Part shown: in pieces, positions 1-13,900 of the stretch
How positions within the stretch are numbered: the first letter of the stretch is position 1
Layout of the letters: every line of letters begins with the position of its first letter
Assembly (NCBI GenBank): GCA_964007475.1
Contig: OZ023273.1
Coordinates: forward strand, 55,819,834-55,883,833
Reading direction: 5' to 3'
DNA: 64,000 nucleotides
Source of the DNA: Hybos culiciformis
Taxonomy: Eukaryota > Arthropoda > Insecta > Diptera > Hybotidae
Position numbers and translations under genes: made by a program
The notes under the pieces: generated by a model
Databases searched by the model: none
What the model was told of the DNA's origin: nothing
What the model saw: only the letters and a program-made list of their open reading frames with translations

Positions 1-267
1 CAATACTAGCACTTGGTCCACTTAAATCAAAATTTTTATTTTCTAAGGATTTGCGTTGAGCAGCGACATTACCTGCAGGAATACCAGTTTCATTTAATAT
101 ATCATTCAATGAATCACGAGATCCAAAGCTATCTTTGCGGGAACTTGAGTTTATGTTAGAGCTATTTCCATGTGCCGAAGCGTTACTGCCGGATTTCTTT
201 ATATATACTAGATTTGGATATATTTGATTTGTGGTTTGATGTGTGCTGTTGTCTTTTGATGGCGAAA
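1..267 (-). CDS. cindr: Cindr-like linker exon, cut by the window edge
   Basis: Minus-strand exon entered through TTTTAG at 270-268 and open to the window end. Only one frame is open: it begins with the last two bases of a codon (..TT TCG CCA) and accepts the single G left by the donor at 8291, giving Val. It encodes a low-complexity Ser/Asn-rich linker with [11 protein letters not shown] and [10 protein letters not shown]. The other two frames hit stops within about 60 nt. Confidence 0.82.
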
Positions 268-3200
268 CTAAAATTAGAAAATTTTATATTCAAAATATGA
301 TTTTATTTTCAAACAAAATTTAAGATAAGAAGAAATAAATTATATTGTGTTTTGGAAATGAAAGCAGAAAATGAATTCTAACTAATTTGATTAGAAAAAA
401 ACAAAAATGATTTGATTGAATACGAAATCGAATTAATTGTTAATGCACTAAAATTTAAAAATTAAAAAAAAAAATCAATATGTTTATCTTATTTATATTA
501 AGCTTAAATTTGATATTATGAAATATAATCATTTTAAAATTTATTTACATTTCAAACTTTTAAATAAATTTAATCTAAGTCAAAAATGAAACCAATTTAT
601 GCATTTGCGATAAAATTTTACTAAAAAAAAATAAGAACAATATTTCTATCAGCCTAACAGCTGTTGAATTTTTAATAAAAATTTGGCTTATTATTATAAA
701 AGATTAACCAGACAATGCCTAATGATTCTTTCAATTAAAAATTTTAATTAAAAGTTAATTATGAGACAAATACAAAAAAAACTACACATTATTATACCTA
801 CATAAGAGAAAAATAGTCAGGAAACAAACAATATAATAGTTATATGAAAAAAAAACTGGAATACCTAGATATATTTTTATTAGGTATAGGAATTTAGATC
901 TAAAAAATTAAATTAACTTTTTTTTTTTTGTTGTATTTCTTGTTTCCACATTAGACAACAAAATTTATTTAATTTGACCTAAAACTAATTATCAAAAATG
1001 TCGTAAAAACGTTATACGACTTTTTTTTAATAATCGTTAACTTAAATTTTCATTAATTTTGTGTAAAAAAATATCTGAAAATAATCTTAATTATCGCAAG
1101 ATTCTTTTATTTACTCTTTTTTTTTCTCTTCTCTTAATTATAACAAAAGAGAATTTTTAAGAAAATTTATTTCCTTTGTCAAAATGATATTTGGTTCATA
1201 TTTAGACTTTTTTTTTTTTTTTTCTTTAACGAAGTGTGTAGAACTGTAGATACTTGAAATAATATAAAGTTAATGATATGATGATTTCCCTTTCTTGGAT
1301 TATTTCATAAATTAAAATTTTAAAACAACGATTTAATTTTTTTTTGTTTCATTTTTAGATAAGTTGATATTTTTTAAAGTTGATTGCAACTGCAAGAACT
1401 GCGAAAATAAAAATAATATTTTTTAAAATTGCAATCAACTAATTTAAATTCATCATCATCATAGTGAGTAAGATATATATTTATTTAAATGAAACTTATA
1501 TTTTTAATAATTATTAAAATAAAACCCGCGCAAATTATTAATTTTTGAAAATATATAATGTATACTATTTTTTTTTTGTTATACCCTTGAACAAACAATT
1601 TAAAAATTTAAATTTAAATTTAATATTTCTTGTACACATTTTTTAAAAAAATTTGATGAATATTTATTTATTTGTATTTAAGATATCGTAGCTTAATAAT
1701 AAAAGTATAAATAGTATAAATTTATAAAAATAATAATAACCAAATAGTTAAAAACATAAATTCTTGGCTTTCACTTTCTGACCTTGTTCTATGTACGGAA
1801 TTATTTATGTCTCTTTTATGTGTGCAAGCTTTTTTCTTATGCATAAAACACAATCAATGTTTACTATCAACATATTATGAATAATAACTTTATAACTGAA
1901 TTTATAATTTATAATAATTTATTTTTTTTGATTATTTTTTAATATGCAAGACCTTAAAAATAAAATATTACAAAAATCAATAATTTTAATCTATTTAACA
2001 CAAAAGAAAAAAAAATCTGAAATAATTATTACAATAATAAATATAAAATATAAGCTTCTTCTTTGCTTAACAAAAAATAAAAAAAAAAACAAAAACAAAA
2101 ATTAAGTTTTAACTTCTTGAACGCGCTTAAGCTGACTATATGTGTTTATTACGAAAATATTTCACTAACTTGATTTTTTTTTTCATCAAATAATAATAAA
2201 AAAAATAATATTTAAATCGAATATATAGTATTGACTCACACCTACAAGAATAATTCATAAATTACGTTATTTGTACAAAATTAATAGCCTGGATAATTCG
2301 GGCTAAAAGCTAGGACATTCACATAAACAAAATTAATTAACTTTGGGGTTTCTTAACTTGCTAAACTAAAACGATGGAGAAGACGATAAACCTTTTTTAA
2401 TGAGTTCTCTGATACAATTTGATCTTAGATCAAATGTGAAATAACTGAATGTTATGGAAAAACATTTAGTTATTACTTTATACAAACAATCATTTTCAAC
2501 TTAAAAAAAATATTAACATTTTTATTGAAATTAATAGATAGATACGTTATTTATTAAAAATTAATGTTCGTAAAAAAAAATTTTTTATTTTGCATTTATT
2601 TTTAAATAGAAACTGATTTGGTCTGATGTAACCGTTGTTGTTGTTGATGTTCGATTGGTAAAATAAAGATACAAATACAATTTTTAATGTTTTTTAAATG
2701 AATTCATATTGATGATTCTTCGATAGTAGTAGAAAATTCTTATTAACCAATATACTTGATAAATAAATACTAAAAATGCTTCTTAAAAGAATATTCGAAT
2801 TATTATTTTTTTTTTAAAGATATGAATTTTAATTTTTGAAGATCTTAGCAAATTTTTTGTTTTTCTATTTAAATCATTACAATTCTAAAGCATAATTGTG
2901 TCATATTACATAAAACCACATTTTATTAATTTTCATTTAAAGCGAACATTTTTTATTCTTCCTTAAAATAGCTCACAATTATTTTATAATAATGCAACTA
3001 TTGACTTTACTTAATAATGCATTTTATATTTTGTTGTCATCCGCGATGAGCCTTTTTATTCAATTATAATGAAATAAATTGCACGATTAGAAGTTCAAAT
3101 CTGATAAGTTATGTATTAAAAAAATGAAAAATTTTCTTACAAACATATTGTGTTGTGCTAAGTGCAATTCAACATTTAAAGATTGTTATCAAGATTGAAA

Positions 3201-6200
3201 AAATTAAAACTTGGGGTTCATACGAAGGGTTATAGTTAAAATCCCATATTTTGTTCCCTCACATCTAAACTTAAAATGAAACCAAAAATAAGTAAAAAAA
3301 AAAGTAATTTTTGCAAATTTATTATTTAGAATTTTTATTGACATAATTTAAGCTTTCTTATGTGATTGCGTTTGAAACCGAAACTGTTCTTGGCTGTACA
3401 ATGCATAACTACTTACATTATATTTTCAATAAAAAAAAATATATAAATATTCATGTGTACTATTAAAAAAATTTGTCTTTGCTAACTATTCTCTGTACAG
3501 TACATATTGTGCATGTAACATAATTTTATTAATATGTTATTTATATTGATTTAAATTAACTACAATATGTGTATTTTTGGTGGCTTTATATCGATTGAGA
3601 TAATCAAGTTGTAATTTTTTGATGAAAAATAAAAATAAACGTTAAAATAATAATAAAGAAAAATGAAAACCTGTTAGACACAGATTTACTAAAGATATGA
3701 CACTTTAAGTGCCAGTGGGTAACTTTTGTTATGCTAAATTTTATTTATTTAAAATTTATTTTTCTACTTTTCATTAAAACTTACATACATTTTAATTTCA
3801 ATATGAGTGCGGTTTTTTTTTTTAATTAAATAAAATTTAAATATTTAACACATCTTTTAAAAAAGTTTTTTATTTATAATAATTTTAAGTTTATAACATC
3901 ATAATATTATTTTTCAACAGCAATAATTATTTTATTTCAAAAAATTCTGAGATCATTTCTTTTTTGTTAAAACTTAAAAAGAAAAAATTAATAGCAAATA
4001 AAGAAAGAAAGAAAGGAAGTTCTAGTTTTATTTTTTCTTGTACGAAGAAAAAAGTTTTTGAACTTGTTTGTACCAATATTGTGACAAAATATATTAAAAA
4101 GTATAAAATAGCTGCAATGTTGTTGCTTCAATACTATTATGTACAAAATAATAATATTACCAGAAAGACTTAAAGTAAAATGAAAAGATGATTACATTTT
4201 TCGTGTGAGGTAATCTTATTGAAATGGAATTAAATTCTTTTTAAAATATTTATATTATTGCTTCAAAAAAAAACTAAAGGTAAAAACTGTAACAAAGATA
4301 AACTTTGATAAAATTGTGCCAGTAAAAAAGACGTAATAAAATATTCAGATGTCAATTTAAGCTGAGTTACGTGCAAGCAAAATAATATGATATTGTAGTC
4401 AATTTTCGAATTGTAACTACTTGTTGTAAATAGTATATAAACTCTGTCTTGGAATTAATATTTGTGCATTGTTAACGTAAAACAGACCTTAATTTTGGCA
4501 AAATCTATTAAAAATTTATTTTTTTATATTTATCACAATACATTTTTTTATCGCCTTCATTTTATCTTGATTATTTGGTGTTTATGTAACGGATCGATTT
4601 TTGATTTTTTTATTACAAGCCTTTAAGACCTTTACAAAACGTTTACTACAACTGATAGAGATTTATGTAGTTAGTATCTAATTCAGAAACATCGTAAAAT
4701 GCGAGTTGTAATGAAAATTTAGAACTTAATTATTTAATAATTAATGTATTAAATTGTACTTTTTCCACAATTTACTGCAGATAAAAATATTATATTTTCA
4801 GCCTTCTTAAACTCTAGCTGTTAGAATAATGAAATATGAAATATTAAGTTTTGTACAAAAATTGATTGCAAATTTTTATTCCACTGTTCCCAGTGAAGAA
4901 ATAAAATTAGAAAGATAAATTTAAATGACTTAACATAACCAATTTAAAACAATAAATGCTTACGAATTTCACTTTCAAAGATATTTCCTTTCAATATCCC
5001 CTGTAAACTCTGGTCTTTAACGTGAATGAGAATATGGAACTTAATTTTCAATAAGAGTTTAACTTATTGAATTCAATAAGATTTAAACAAGGTATAATAA
5101 TAAAGAAATCTATTTTTTTTTCCAATAAATAGAAAATAAAATATAAAATAAATTGTTGTTCACACAGTTTTGTAACATAAACTTCTGTAAAACATTATGT
5201 CACTAAGCTTTTACAAACTGTTATCTGCTAATTATTATTATATACGCATTATGAATCTTTACTAATTATCCGTAAACCAAGATTATGCATCGTCATCTAA
5301 ATATCGAAAATATCACTTATAGATGTGCAAACAAAGACTATCTGGTAGTAATTTAAATTTTGTATGTCAAAAACAAGGTAGAATTTATATTTTTATTAAT
5401 TATAATATAAGAAATATTATATTGATACAATGAAATTTGTTTATTCAATGAAAATATAATAAAAAATTAAATTGATAGAATATTACCGGAAAACTTTGAA
5501 TTTATTGTTAATGCGAGACTTTTTGTCTTTCATTTAAAATAAATGTTTAATACGCAAAGTAGATTTTTTTAACCTATGACCTAATATAAATAAAAAAAAC
5601 GTTAATTTTATATGCAAACGCGTTTTCTCAAATTTACTTTTTGTTTTCTTAGAATTATTAAAGATTTACATAGTTTGATAGTTTTTGATCGTAAAAATTC
5701 AAATATTGAAACAAAGCATTTGGATCTTTGTATAATGGAACAATGTAATTACAAAACAATCTTCACTGTTAACCCTATGAATGAATAAACTTGGTTCCAA
5801 GGAACTTAATGCAAAGAAAATGGAATAAACGTGAATGAATTTACGTTCAAAACGAAATGAATTTACGTTCAAAATTAAATTGTTTCCAAGCTCAAAATAA
5901 ACATCTAATGAGCTCACAAACATCCAAAATTATATAATGAACTTAAATTCGAAATGAAAAAAACTTACCTAAGCCTAAAACAAAAAAAAAAAGTAAGATT
6001 AATTTTAGCTCATTTACATTAATATTAGCTCATTTCAAAAATAGGCTTACGTCCAACTTCTAAAATTAACTTAAAAAAAATGAACATATAATCTAAATTA
6101 AACTTAGACAAATAAAAAATTAATTGAATTCCATGAATATTTTTAATTGGAATCAAGTTCATTATATTTATATAATTGTATCGAGTTACTGGAAATATCT

Positions 6201-9200
6201 TCTAATGATATTCTAGATACGAAAAACAAATGCACTACTTTTTATTGTCTTTTCTCTGTAATATGTAATATGTTTGTATCCTTTGTCAATTGTTCTAAAA
6301 ATATCATAATGTTAATGTGCTCCACTAATATTGATTAAGTAATTCAAAAATATTATAAAATGAAGTAAATTTTTATCTAAGGTGATTGATGTTTTTGATT
6401 TATTATCAGTGCATATTTGAACGATAAACTGGGTACTATGAGATTATAATTTAATAATTATCAAAAACATACAAAACGATTCAAAAAAGTTTGCCATACG
6501 ATCACCAACATATGAAAAAGAATTTCTCCCTGGTAGTGGTGATGCTTAAGTGTTTGTTTTTGTGTATTACGAATAAAAAGACAAAAAAATAAATAAATTT
6601 TCGAGAAAAAAATGAGTTAAAAAATTTTAAATTATTGAAAATAAAAATTAATTTTATTTACATCAGACACTGACTTCTCTATATAAAAGACGAAACATCA
6701 AATTTGTCTATGTATTAAGGTCGAATAAGCTTTTCATACAAAAGTCAAATTTTTGTATGAAAAATTTATTTTTATTTTTAAAAATCTTTTTTTTTTATAC
6801 GAAAAACAAGGATTATCCATTTGTCATGTAAGTATAAATTTTTATTAATATTTTTATAATTTTTCAGTAATATGCATAAAATCCGTAATATTTTTGGCAA
6901 TACAAAAGAAGAGTGTTTTAAAACCGTTTTATAGGGGGGACCCCTGCTCAAAATTTTTTTTTTCTACAGTGACGGAAAAAAAAAAGCGTGCAGTCGAAAA
7001 AAAAAAGATTGAATGAAAAAAAATGAATTAAATTTGGACCATAAAAATATATTAGCCGAACTTGCAATTCAAAGTCTGCAAACAGAAATGTTTGAAATTG
7101 ATTTTCAGGAAAGTTGCACTTGTGGCATGAAAGCTCAAGCGCTTTTACGTTACCTTTCTTCACCACTTTGTAACATTATTTTAAAAAATTTTTGTAGAGA
7201 TGCTACCGAAGGCTTTTATAATAAAAAAAAACAAACTAATTTAATAAAACAAAAACAAATTAAGGAAAGAAAACCTCTTATTTTTAAAAATTAAAAAAAA
7301 ATTAAAATTCAACATAATAATAAGTCGTGCAATTTTCTAAATGGAAGTTCATTGTCCACATTTAGTTTTAACATAATTGTGTCGATGTTTATCAAAACTC
7401 GTCAATTCCACTTTTCAAAAAAAATGAGTATAATACATCGTTGGATTCGTCTTCGAATGTGCTATCAGTTTTTGCTATTTTTAAATTTAAAAAAAAAAAT
7501 GGAATAGACGCGGTTTGATAAACATCGACACAATTTTTAATGTTACGTTTTTTTTTTTTTTAATATTGTTGATATTCTATAAGTTGTACCTGATTAATTT
7601 TGTGTTTAATTCTGATTTTGTGTTTAATTCTGCTTAATTTTGTGAATTCGAATAAAATTTTATTTTCATTGTTTAAATGTTGTTTTAGTCATAATTGGTC
7701 ATTTTGAAGGCTTTTAGTTTTTTATTATTATTTTTGATACTTAGGCCTGTCGAACTTTCACTATCGAAATAACACAGCCGCCAATCTATGTTTTAAGTTT
7801 AATTAGTTTACCATCTTACTTTTTTTTTGTAAATGATAGGTATTTCTGTTTTTAAAATTATTTATATTTTTCATATTATAAAATTTTATTTTTTTTTTAA
7901 AAAGTAATAAATTTTTTTCCTACAGTGTACATTTATTTTGGTCGAACCATTTGACAGATAAAAATTTATATGTGTAGTCTTTATATAGAGAAGTCATTGC
8001 ATCAGATAATATTTAAAATTACGAGTCCCACAAATTAAATCAATAACTTTAAACAGCTACTTTTCATCCTTAGATGAGCAATTGTATTAAATTAGAACCA
8101 ATAGTTTAGTTGTTTAATTTAGAATAGGTACTACAATATTTTGGTAAACTAACCAAATTAGCAATATAAAATTTAATCGTTATCAATAAAACCCAAAGCT
8201 TATTAAAGCTATTTTTATAGAACTCGAGGGAATTCATCGTAAAATTATAAATTTGAAAATTAAAATGAATTTTGTAATGTAACAACTTACCTTCTGGCGG
8301 TAATAAGGTAACAAAATTATCGGGAAATACACCAACTTTTCCTCTAGTTTCACCACGCCACCATCCTTTATCGGGTAATTCTTTTGTTAATATGGTTATA
8401 ATATCACCCATTTTTAATTCCAATTCATCTTCATTCTGTGGGTCATAAGCATATAAAACCTTACAATACTCGCGAACTGGTTTTGGCGGTAATAACGGAG
8501 CATCTTTATCGTAATTACTATTATTTGTAATACTGTTAATGCTATTGGTGCTGCTAATATTAAGTAAATCTTCTTTAGAATTATGAAAACTATTTCGATT
8601 ATTAATTTTATTATTAGATATGGAAATCTGTGAATAATTTGGTGGAGCTGCTGTTGTTACTGCTGGTGCTACTGACCTTCGATTCGCTAACACTGGGGAA
8701 GGTTCTTTTTCAACAACAAAATTTGATGGAAATACACCAACTTTATCATTTAATTTACCCCTCCACCATCCTTCTTCAACCTAAAAACAAATTAAAAGAA
8801 ATTATTACAAATATTTTTTAAAAATAATGTTTTTTCCGTTATATTTTCTAATTCAATCAATTTAGATATTTAGAATAACAAATAAATATGAGATCTAAAT
8901 CAACTCTTAGTTAACAAGATTAAAAATGTTATTGTAATTGTATAAATGTTATCAATATTTACCTCTCCCAAAAATTCAACAATATCACCAACCGTAAGCG
9001 ATAATTCATCATCATTTATTTGTGTATAACTATAAATAACTCTACATTTTCGATGAACAGTCGATGATTTGTCCCTAAAAAAGAAAAATATTTTTAGAAA
9101 TTTTTTTTTGAATAAATAAAATTTTCAAAGATAATTGAATTCAGTTTAGTTTTTGGTGAAAAAATAATTACCTCAATATCACAGAACTTTTATCATCGCT

Positions 9201-9376
9201 TGTGTCTATCAGTCGAACAAAATTATCAGGAAACATACCCGTTTTACCATTAGATGCTATTGTACCTTCCCACCATCCTCCTGGTTGTATGTTGATATTA
9301 TTTATGATGGCACCTTTTAATAAATCAATTTCGTCCGGCTCTTTAGCTGTATAATCATATTCAACTATCGCAACCA
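1..9376 (-). CDS. cindr: CIN85/CD2AP family adaptor (Cindr-like), 5' coding part, continues beyond window start
   Basis: SH3-domain scaffold that links receptors to endocytosis and the actin cytoskeleton in CIN85/CD2AP proteins. Four exons join in phase on the minus strand: 9376-9172, 9074-8963, 8780-8291 and 267-1. SH3-1 (VAIVEYDY...GGWWEG...MFPDNFV) is in the first exon. SH3-2 is split between the second and third (CRVIYSYT...EEGWWRG...VFPSNFV). SH3-3 is complete in the third (CKVLYAYD...GWWRGE...VFPDNFV), preceded by a proline motif LLPPKPVR. The last exon is a Ser/Asn-rich linker with [20 protein letters not shown], which resembles the family linker. Three N-terminal SH3 domains in this order are diagnostic. 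Phases are 2, 0 and 1, with donors such as GTAAGTTG. The first exon begins TG GTT GCG after a TATAG acceptor, so the initiator ATG is probably split (A|TG) and its upstream exon was not found. The 3' half (proline-rich region, coiled coil) lies outside the window. Confidence 0.9.
7013..7294 (+). CDS. Unidentified 93-codon ORF inside the 6668-7999 element
   Basis: ATG ORF encoding a basic protein with an N-terminal stretch like a coiled coil ([14 protein letters not shown]), a CTC pair near residue 37, and a lysine-rich tail. A TGA immediately precedes the ATG. In the upstream frame an A-rich stretch encodes [12 protein letters not shown], so a homopolymer frameshift could have split a longer protein. 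I recognise no family. Its position inside a transposon-like element suggests an element-derived fragment, not a host gene. It may not be translated. Confidence 0.3.
   Translation: MKKNELNLDHKNILAELAIQSLQTEMFEIDFQESCTCGMKAQALLRYLSSPLCNIILKNFCRDATEGFYNKKKQTNLIKQKQIKERKPLIFKN
7369..7545. mobile_element. Nested short inverted-repeat element (MITE-like)
   Basis: The arms share ATTGTGTCGATGTTTATCAA (left arm from about 7375) and its reverse complement near 7514-7534. Both ends carry TAACAT/ATGTTA. The arms stay partly complementary further inwards (around GTC.ATTCCA / GGAATAGAC). No target duplication could be read. It lies inside the 6668-7999 element, so it is either a later insertion or an internal hairpin of that element. 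Confidence 0.6.
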
Positions 9377-10767
9377 CTATAAAAAAAAATAAAAGAAAAA
9401 TTATAGAAAATAGAAATACAAACTACTCTAAAATAAATGTTAAAATAAATAATCGAATAATAAATAAACGAAATAAATTAAGTATCTACTCTACGGTATA
9501 AAGTAGTCATAACTTTTTTTTGCTTTTTTTGAATGATTTGATTTCGTTGACCATGTTTTAGACTGAAGTAATCTGATAAATCCGTATAATTAATTCCCAA
9601 TTGCTTACATCATTTTAGCCTATTCAATATTTGTTTGTATGTAGTAAATTAGATATCTTTATCACTACTTTATTTTATCTCTACTTCTTTATCTCTATCT
9701 AAGTAATCACTGGCTTAATTATAATTGAAATAAATAAACATTGTTTTGAAATAAAAAATAACACATTAAAGAAATTTAAGTAAAGTAAGCGATTGAAACG
9801 CACGGAAATGCAATTTAAAAAATACTTTTCTAGTTTACGACTATGGAAAAGTTTATGAAATCGGAGCTTAAGAACAAACAAACTCGAACAGACAAACTTT
9901 CAGATCTAAATAAAATTGTTTTTCTTATTCTCACGAGTCATCTAATTACCCAAAACGCCGCTCAAAACAATGTTTCAATAAATGGGAAAACACAGGAATG
10001 AAAGGGATAATTATTTTATCCATATTTATTTGGTATCACAAAGGAAAAAAAAGTATGATATCATATTCTCAGATTTTGAAAACGGTACATTTAACTTAAA
10101 TAATAAGTACCTACTTCCTTATGATAGAAAAAATAAATTATTGAGTTGAATTTAATAATAAAGTTTTGGAGAAATCCATAAAATAAGTGGGTTTACATAA
10201 TTTTGTAATTCCACCAGAAATTAAATCTAGTTAATTCGATATTATTGAATGAAATAAAAAGTGAATAAAAATTAAAAGTTATTGTTTATGTGAATATAAT
10301 TATATGTTTTAGACTTGAGGAGTTCATTTTTGAGAATATTATGTACCATAAAATATCAAATGCTTAATATTTTTATTTTTCATAGAACCTAAAATTTAAG
10401 TTTAATGAAATGAGAAAGTAAATGTATAAATCTTTTTTTTTATGGGTTATCCCTGTTAACAAACTTAAATCAATTATGTATTTTATTTCGAATGCCTTTA
10501 TTTAGTTTTTTGTCTTGCCTTTTTTAACCCTAAATTGTACAATGGAATGCATTTGACTCACCTCAAGTAAATATTTTTTAAAATACATATTTTTCATAAA
10601 TACTTAATTAATCTTATTATACAATACGTAAATAATTTTATAGAAAAGAAACCAATTAAATCGTTTAATAAATTATAGGCAAACTAATAAAAATTTGTTT
10701 ATCCATAACAACATACTTTATTTACTACTTAATATTCGTTTATCAAATTAAAGAAGCTATATAATAC

Positions 10768-10977
10768 CATAGATTAAGAATACAGAAAGATTTATAGCTT
10801 CATACAACATTTTTTCAGCCTTTTTTGGTATTTTTATGTGAAGGTGTTAGTAAAACTAAATAAAATTCTTTTCATATATATTGATAATTATCACGTATTT
10901 TATTTTGTTCATTCACATAAAAATACCAAAAATAATGTTGTATGAAGCTAACAATCTATGTATATTCTTAATCTATG
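10768..10977. mobile_element. 210-bp MITE with long inverted repeats and 7-bp target duplication
   Basis: Left arm begins CATAGATTAAGAATA and the right end is TATTCTTAATCTATG. The arms stay complementary further in (AGCTTCATACAACATT / AATGTTGTATGAAGCT and TTGGTATTTTTATGTGAA / TTCACATAAAAATACCAA), covering roughly 70 bp per arm with gaps. ATAATAC flanks both ends (10761-10767, 10978-10984). It encodes no protein, so it is a non-autonomous element. The superfamily is not certain. Confidence 0.85.
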
Positions 10978-13900
10978 ATAATACTTATGTTGGTTTTATT
11001 TCAACTTAATAATTAATATAAAATTCTATAGAACAAAAATTATGATGATATGATAATGACAAAAAATAAACGAGGCAAGCTGAAAAACAAATGGATTAAA
11101 ATTCGCTTAAATATGTTCGGACGCAGATCAGACAATTTGAAATATATGTAAAAAAAATGTTATAATACACTAAAAATTATGGGCACATAAAAATATGAAT
11201 TAAATTAGTATTTTTTATTAAATATTTTTCATTTAACTTGTACCAAGTTAAGTATATCGATACCATGGCAATCTTTTTTAATTTTTTATTTCGAATAAAC
11301 AATTAGAAAGTACAAAATTCTGTTGTAAAATTGTTTTACTAATATCTGCGTACTTAGAGACTATAATCCCAGACTTCAAATTGATGATCTCAATTATTCA
11401 TTTTTAAATTGCATTACGCACACAATAATTCCACAAAGGGTTAAAAGAAAAATTTAAATAATTTTTTTTTAACCTCAATCACCACACAATTTTATTACAT
11501 TTTATCATTTACTTTTTTTTTATATTTTTTTTATTATAAATAAATCTGTGTACAATACCATTTTTTTTAGCGTTATTCATATCTAATCTATATTTCCAGT
11601 TTCATGTACAAAATATTCAATTTGTTATGAGTCATTTTATAAAATTTTATTTTTAAAAAAATAAAAAATTAAATACGTGAAATGGATTCATGTATGCTTG
11701 CTCTTATTAATCTCATAAAAAATAGATTAATTTTCCATTACTGATTAGTAAAATTTCATATATATACATACTTAATTTACTTCAATAAAAATAAAATAAA
11801 CTAGGTAGTTATAATATTATTTATATGAAAAAAATCTTTAATTTAAATTATTTAAAGTTAAAAAAAAAAAGGTTTTATTGATTCTATATTTTTTTCCATT
11901 TTCCAATTCGTTTGCCTCTATTAGAACAAACGAATTTTCGTTAAAATTCTACTATTTTTTGAAACTTGAACCGAAGAAAAATTTCGAAATTTTAGAATTA
12001 ACGAGCAATAGAAAATTTTTATAAATGCACTTCAAACAACTAACAACAAAGACTAAATTGAGATGAAGTTTCATTATTTTTAGAAAATTCAAAGTTTTTT
12101 TATAAAAATTCTTATTGCGCAAAAAAAGGGCATGGTTCTCAGATAATTTTTTAAATATGTCATAAATGTTATTTATACTATGTATGTAGATTTTGTAATT
12201 GAGTTTGGAGCGAAAATATGTTAAGTTTAAATGTTTTTCTTTCATTCATATTTTTATTCTTTACGCCCAGAATAATTATTTTGGTACCTTTACGAATGAC
12301 ATTTATGGACCGATTTCGTTATATATATTTTTTAAATCCCGGTATTACAATAATTTTGTTTGCTCAATTTTATTAAAGATTTTTGATTAAGGTGATTTTT
12401 CGCCTTAAAATCATAAATGTTTTTTAATGATTCATCCAAATCAAAATCACATAAAAGTATTTACAATCAAATTTCTAGTGAAAGCAATTTCTGGTTTCTA
12501 TAAATTGAGGTAAGTATGTATTAACTTTTACATTATTAGTTTCTTAAGACTTCACAGAATAGTTTCTTAAGACAGCGATTTGGATTGTCCAGCCTATCAG
12601 TTAGACATTAGAGATGAAAGATCCACCGCATTACCAATGCATCGTGGAATGTTTAAGGTTTCGGTTTATTATATTTAAAATCCGAGTCTTTTCTGCAATA
12701 TTAAATGGGCTTCTAAGCTTCAGTATAACTTTACATAAATTACATACCTTATATACATCGAATCGAATTTTCTAACAACACGTTGTAATTTTAATTTAAA
12801 TCGAAAATTTAATTACTTATCTATTAATAAATACTAACTTTATTCTGGAAATAACTTTAAAAGTTCAAGGTATTTAAAACTTATTTGGACAAGTAGTTAT
12901 TATATAAATTCAGTCAAAATCAGGTTTACTTATAAGATAAAATAGAAAAAAAAACTACTACTTATACTACATAATATTAAAAAATTTTACTGTAGGTATT
13001 TACAATAAATTTATCTTTTTTTGGCATTTTATTTTCCATTATCACCTTTTTATGCGGAAAAAAATAAAATTAATTAAAAATGAAATAAATATTGCACACA
13101 CATTGTATATATAATTTTTTTTTTTTAAACTTAAAATAAAAAAAAATTTTAAAATAAAAACAATAATACCATATATGGTAAATGTTTGTTTTTATTTTTA
13201 TTTTGAAACTACAAAGAATTATGTCAGACAATCTGAGGAAAATTTCATACAAAAAAAAAAAACACTACACAAAAAAAATAAAATAAAATAAATGAGGAAA
13301 ACCATTAAATTTTTTTAATGTTGGTTTTCCCAAAAAGTTATTATTATTATTTTTTTGTTTTAGATAATGCTGTAAAAATGTTTTATATTTTTCAGGTTAA
13401 TAATTATGAAAAAAAAAAAAAAAAATAATTATGCTAGAATTTTTAATTTACACATTGTATGTATTTTATTTTATTAAAAAAAAAAAAAAAAAAAAAGGAT
13501 TGTCATTGCACACTTACATTTCAATATGATGAATAAAACTATATTTTTTTTTTATTTATTATACATATTTCAAGGCTCATTTCTTTTGCTCTACTTGACA
13601 TTATGACAGATATGTAGATACACATAATAGATGTATGAACATGAATACTGATGATTCAAGGCCAAACCCATTAAAATAATATTTAACTGAAGAAAATTCT
13701 ACTGAAATTAAAATTTCATATTTGAAATTAATTTCACGAAACCTAACTAATTCAACTTCAACATTCAACGGAGAACTATTATTTTAACAAAAAAAAAAAT
13801 TGGTTCATGAAATAAATATTTTCTATATATATATAAAAGCATCATATCATCAACAGTTTTTGCATCGATTGTCATCACCTTATTCAATATAAGTTTGCTA

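Larger units (their letters stand above)
6668..7999. mobile_element. 1.3 kb inverted-repeat DNA transposon remnant with 7-bp flanking duplication
   Basis: The left end CACTGACTTCTCTATATAAA and the right end (reverse complement CAATGACTTCTCTATATAAA) match at 19 of 20 bases. Both ends are flanked by CATCAGA (6661-6667 and 8000-8006), read as a target-site duplication. Inside is a 93-codon ATG ORF at 7013-7294 of unknown family, preceded by a lysine-rich stretch in another frame. It has no DDE motif that I recognise. The superfamily is unresolved: a 7-bp duplication could be an eroded hAT-like 8-bp one. A second inverted-repeat element (7369-7545) is nested in it. Confidence 0.75.
268..8290 (-). 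other. 8 kb intron of the Cindr-like gene
   Basis: Bounded on the minus strand by donor GTAAGTTG (8290-8283) and acceptor TTTTAG. The DNA is AT-rich with many A and T runs. The only structure I can support is the inverted-repeat element at 6668-7999 with its nested copy at 7369-7545. The short ORFs elsewhere look like chance ORFs: they have no domain signature and many start at non-ATG codons. Confidence 0.8.

Noticed and set aside
11952..12390. Overlapping 97- and 63-codon ORFs
   Set aside because: AT-rich, no domain, Lys/Asn/Phe composition expected by chance.
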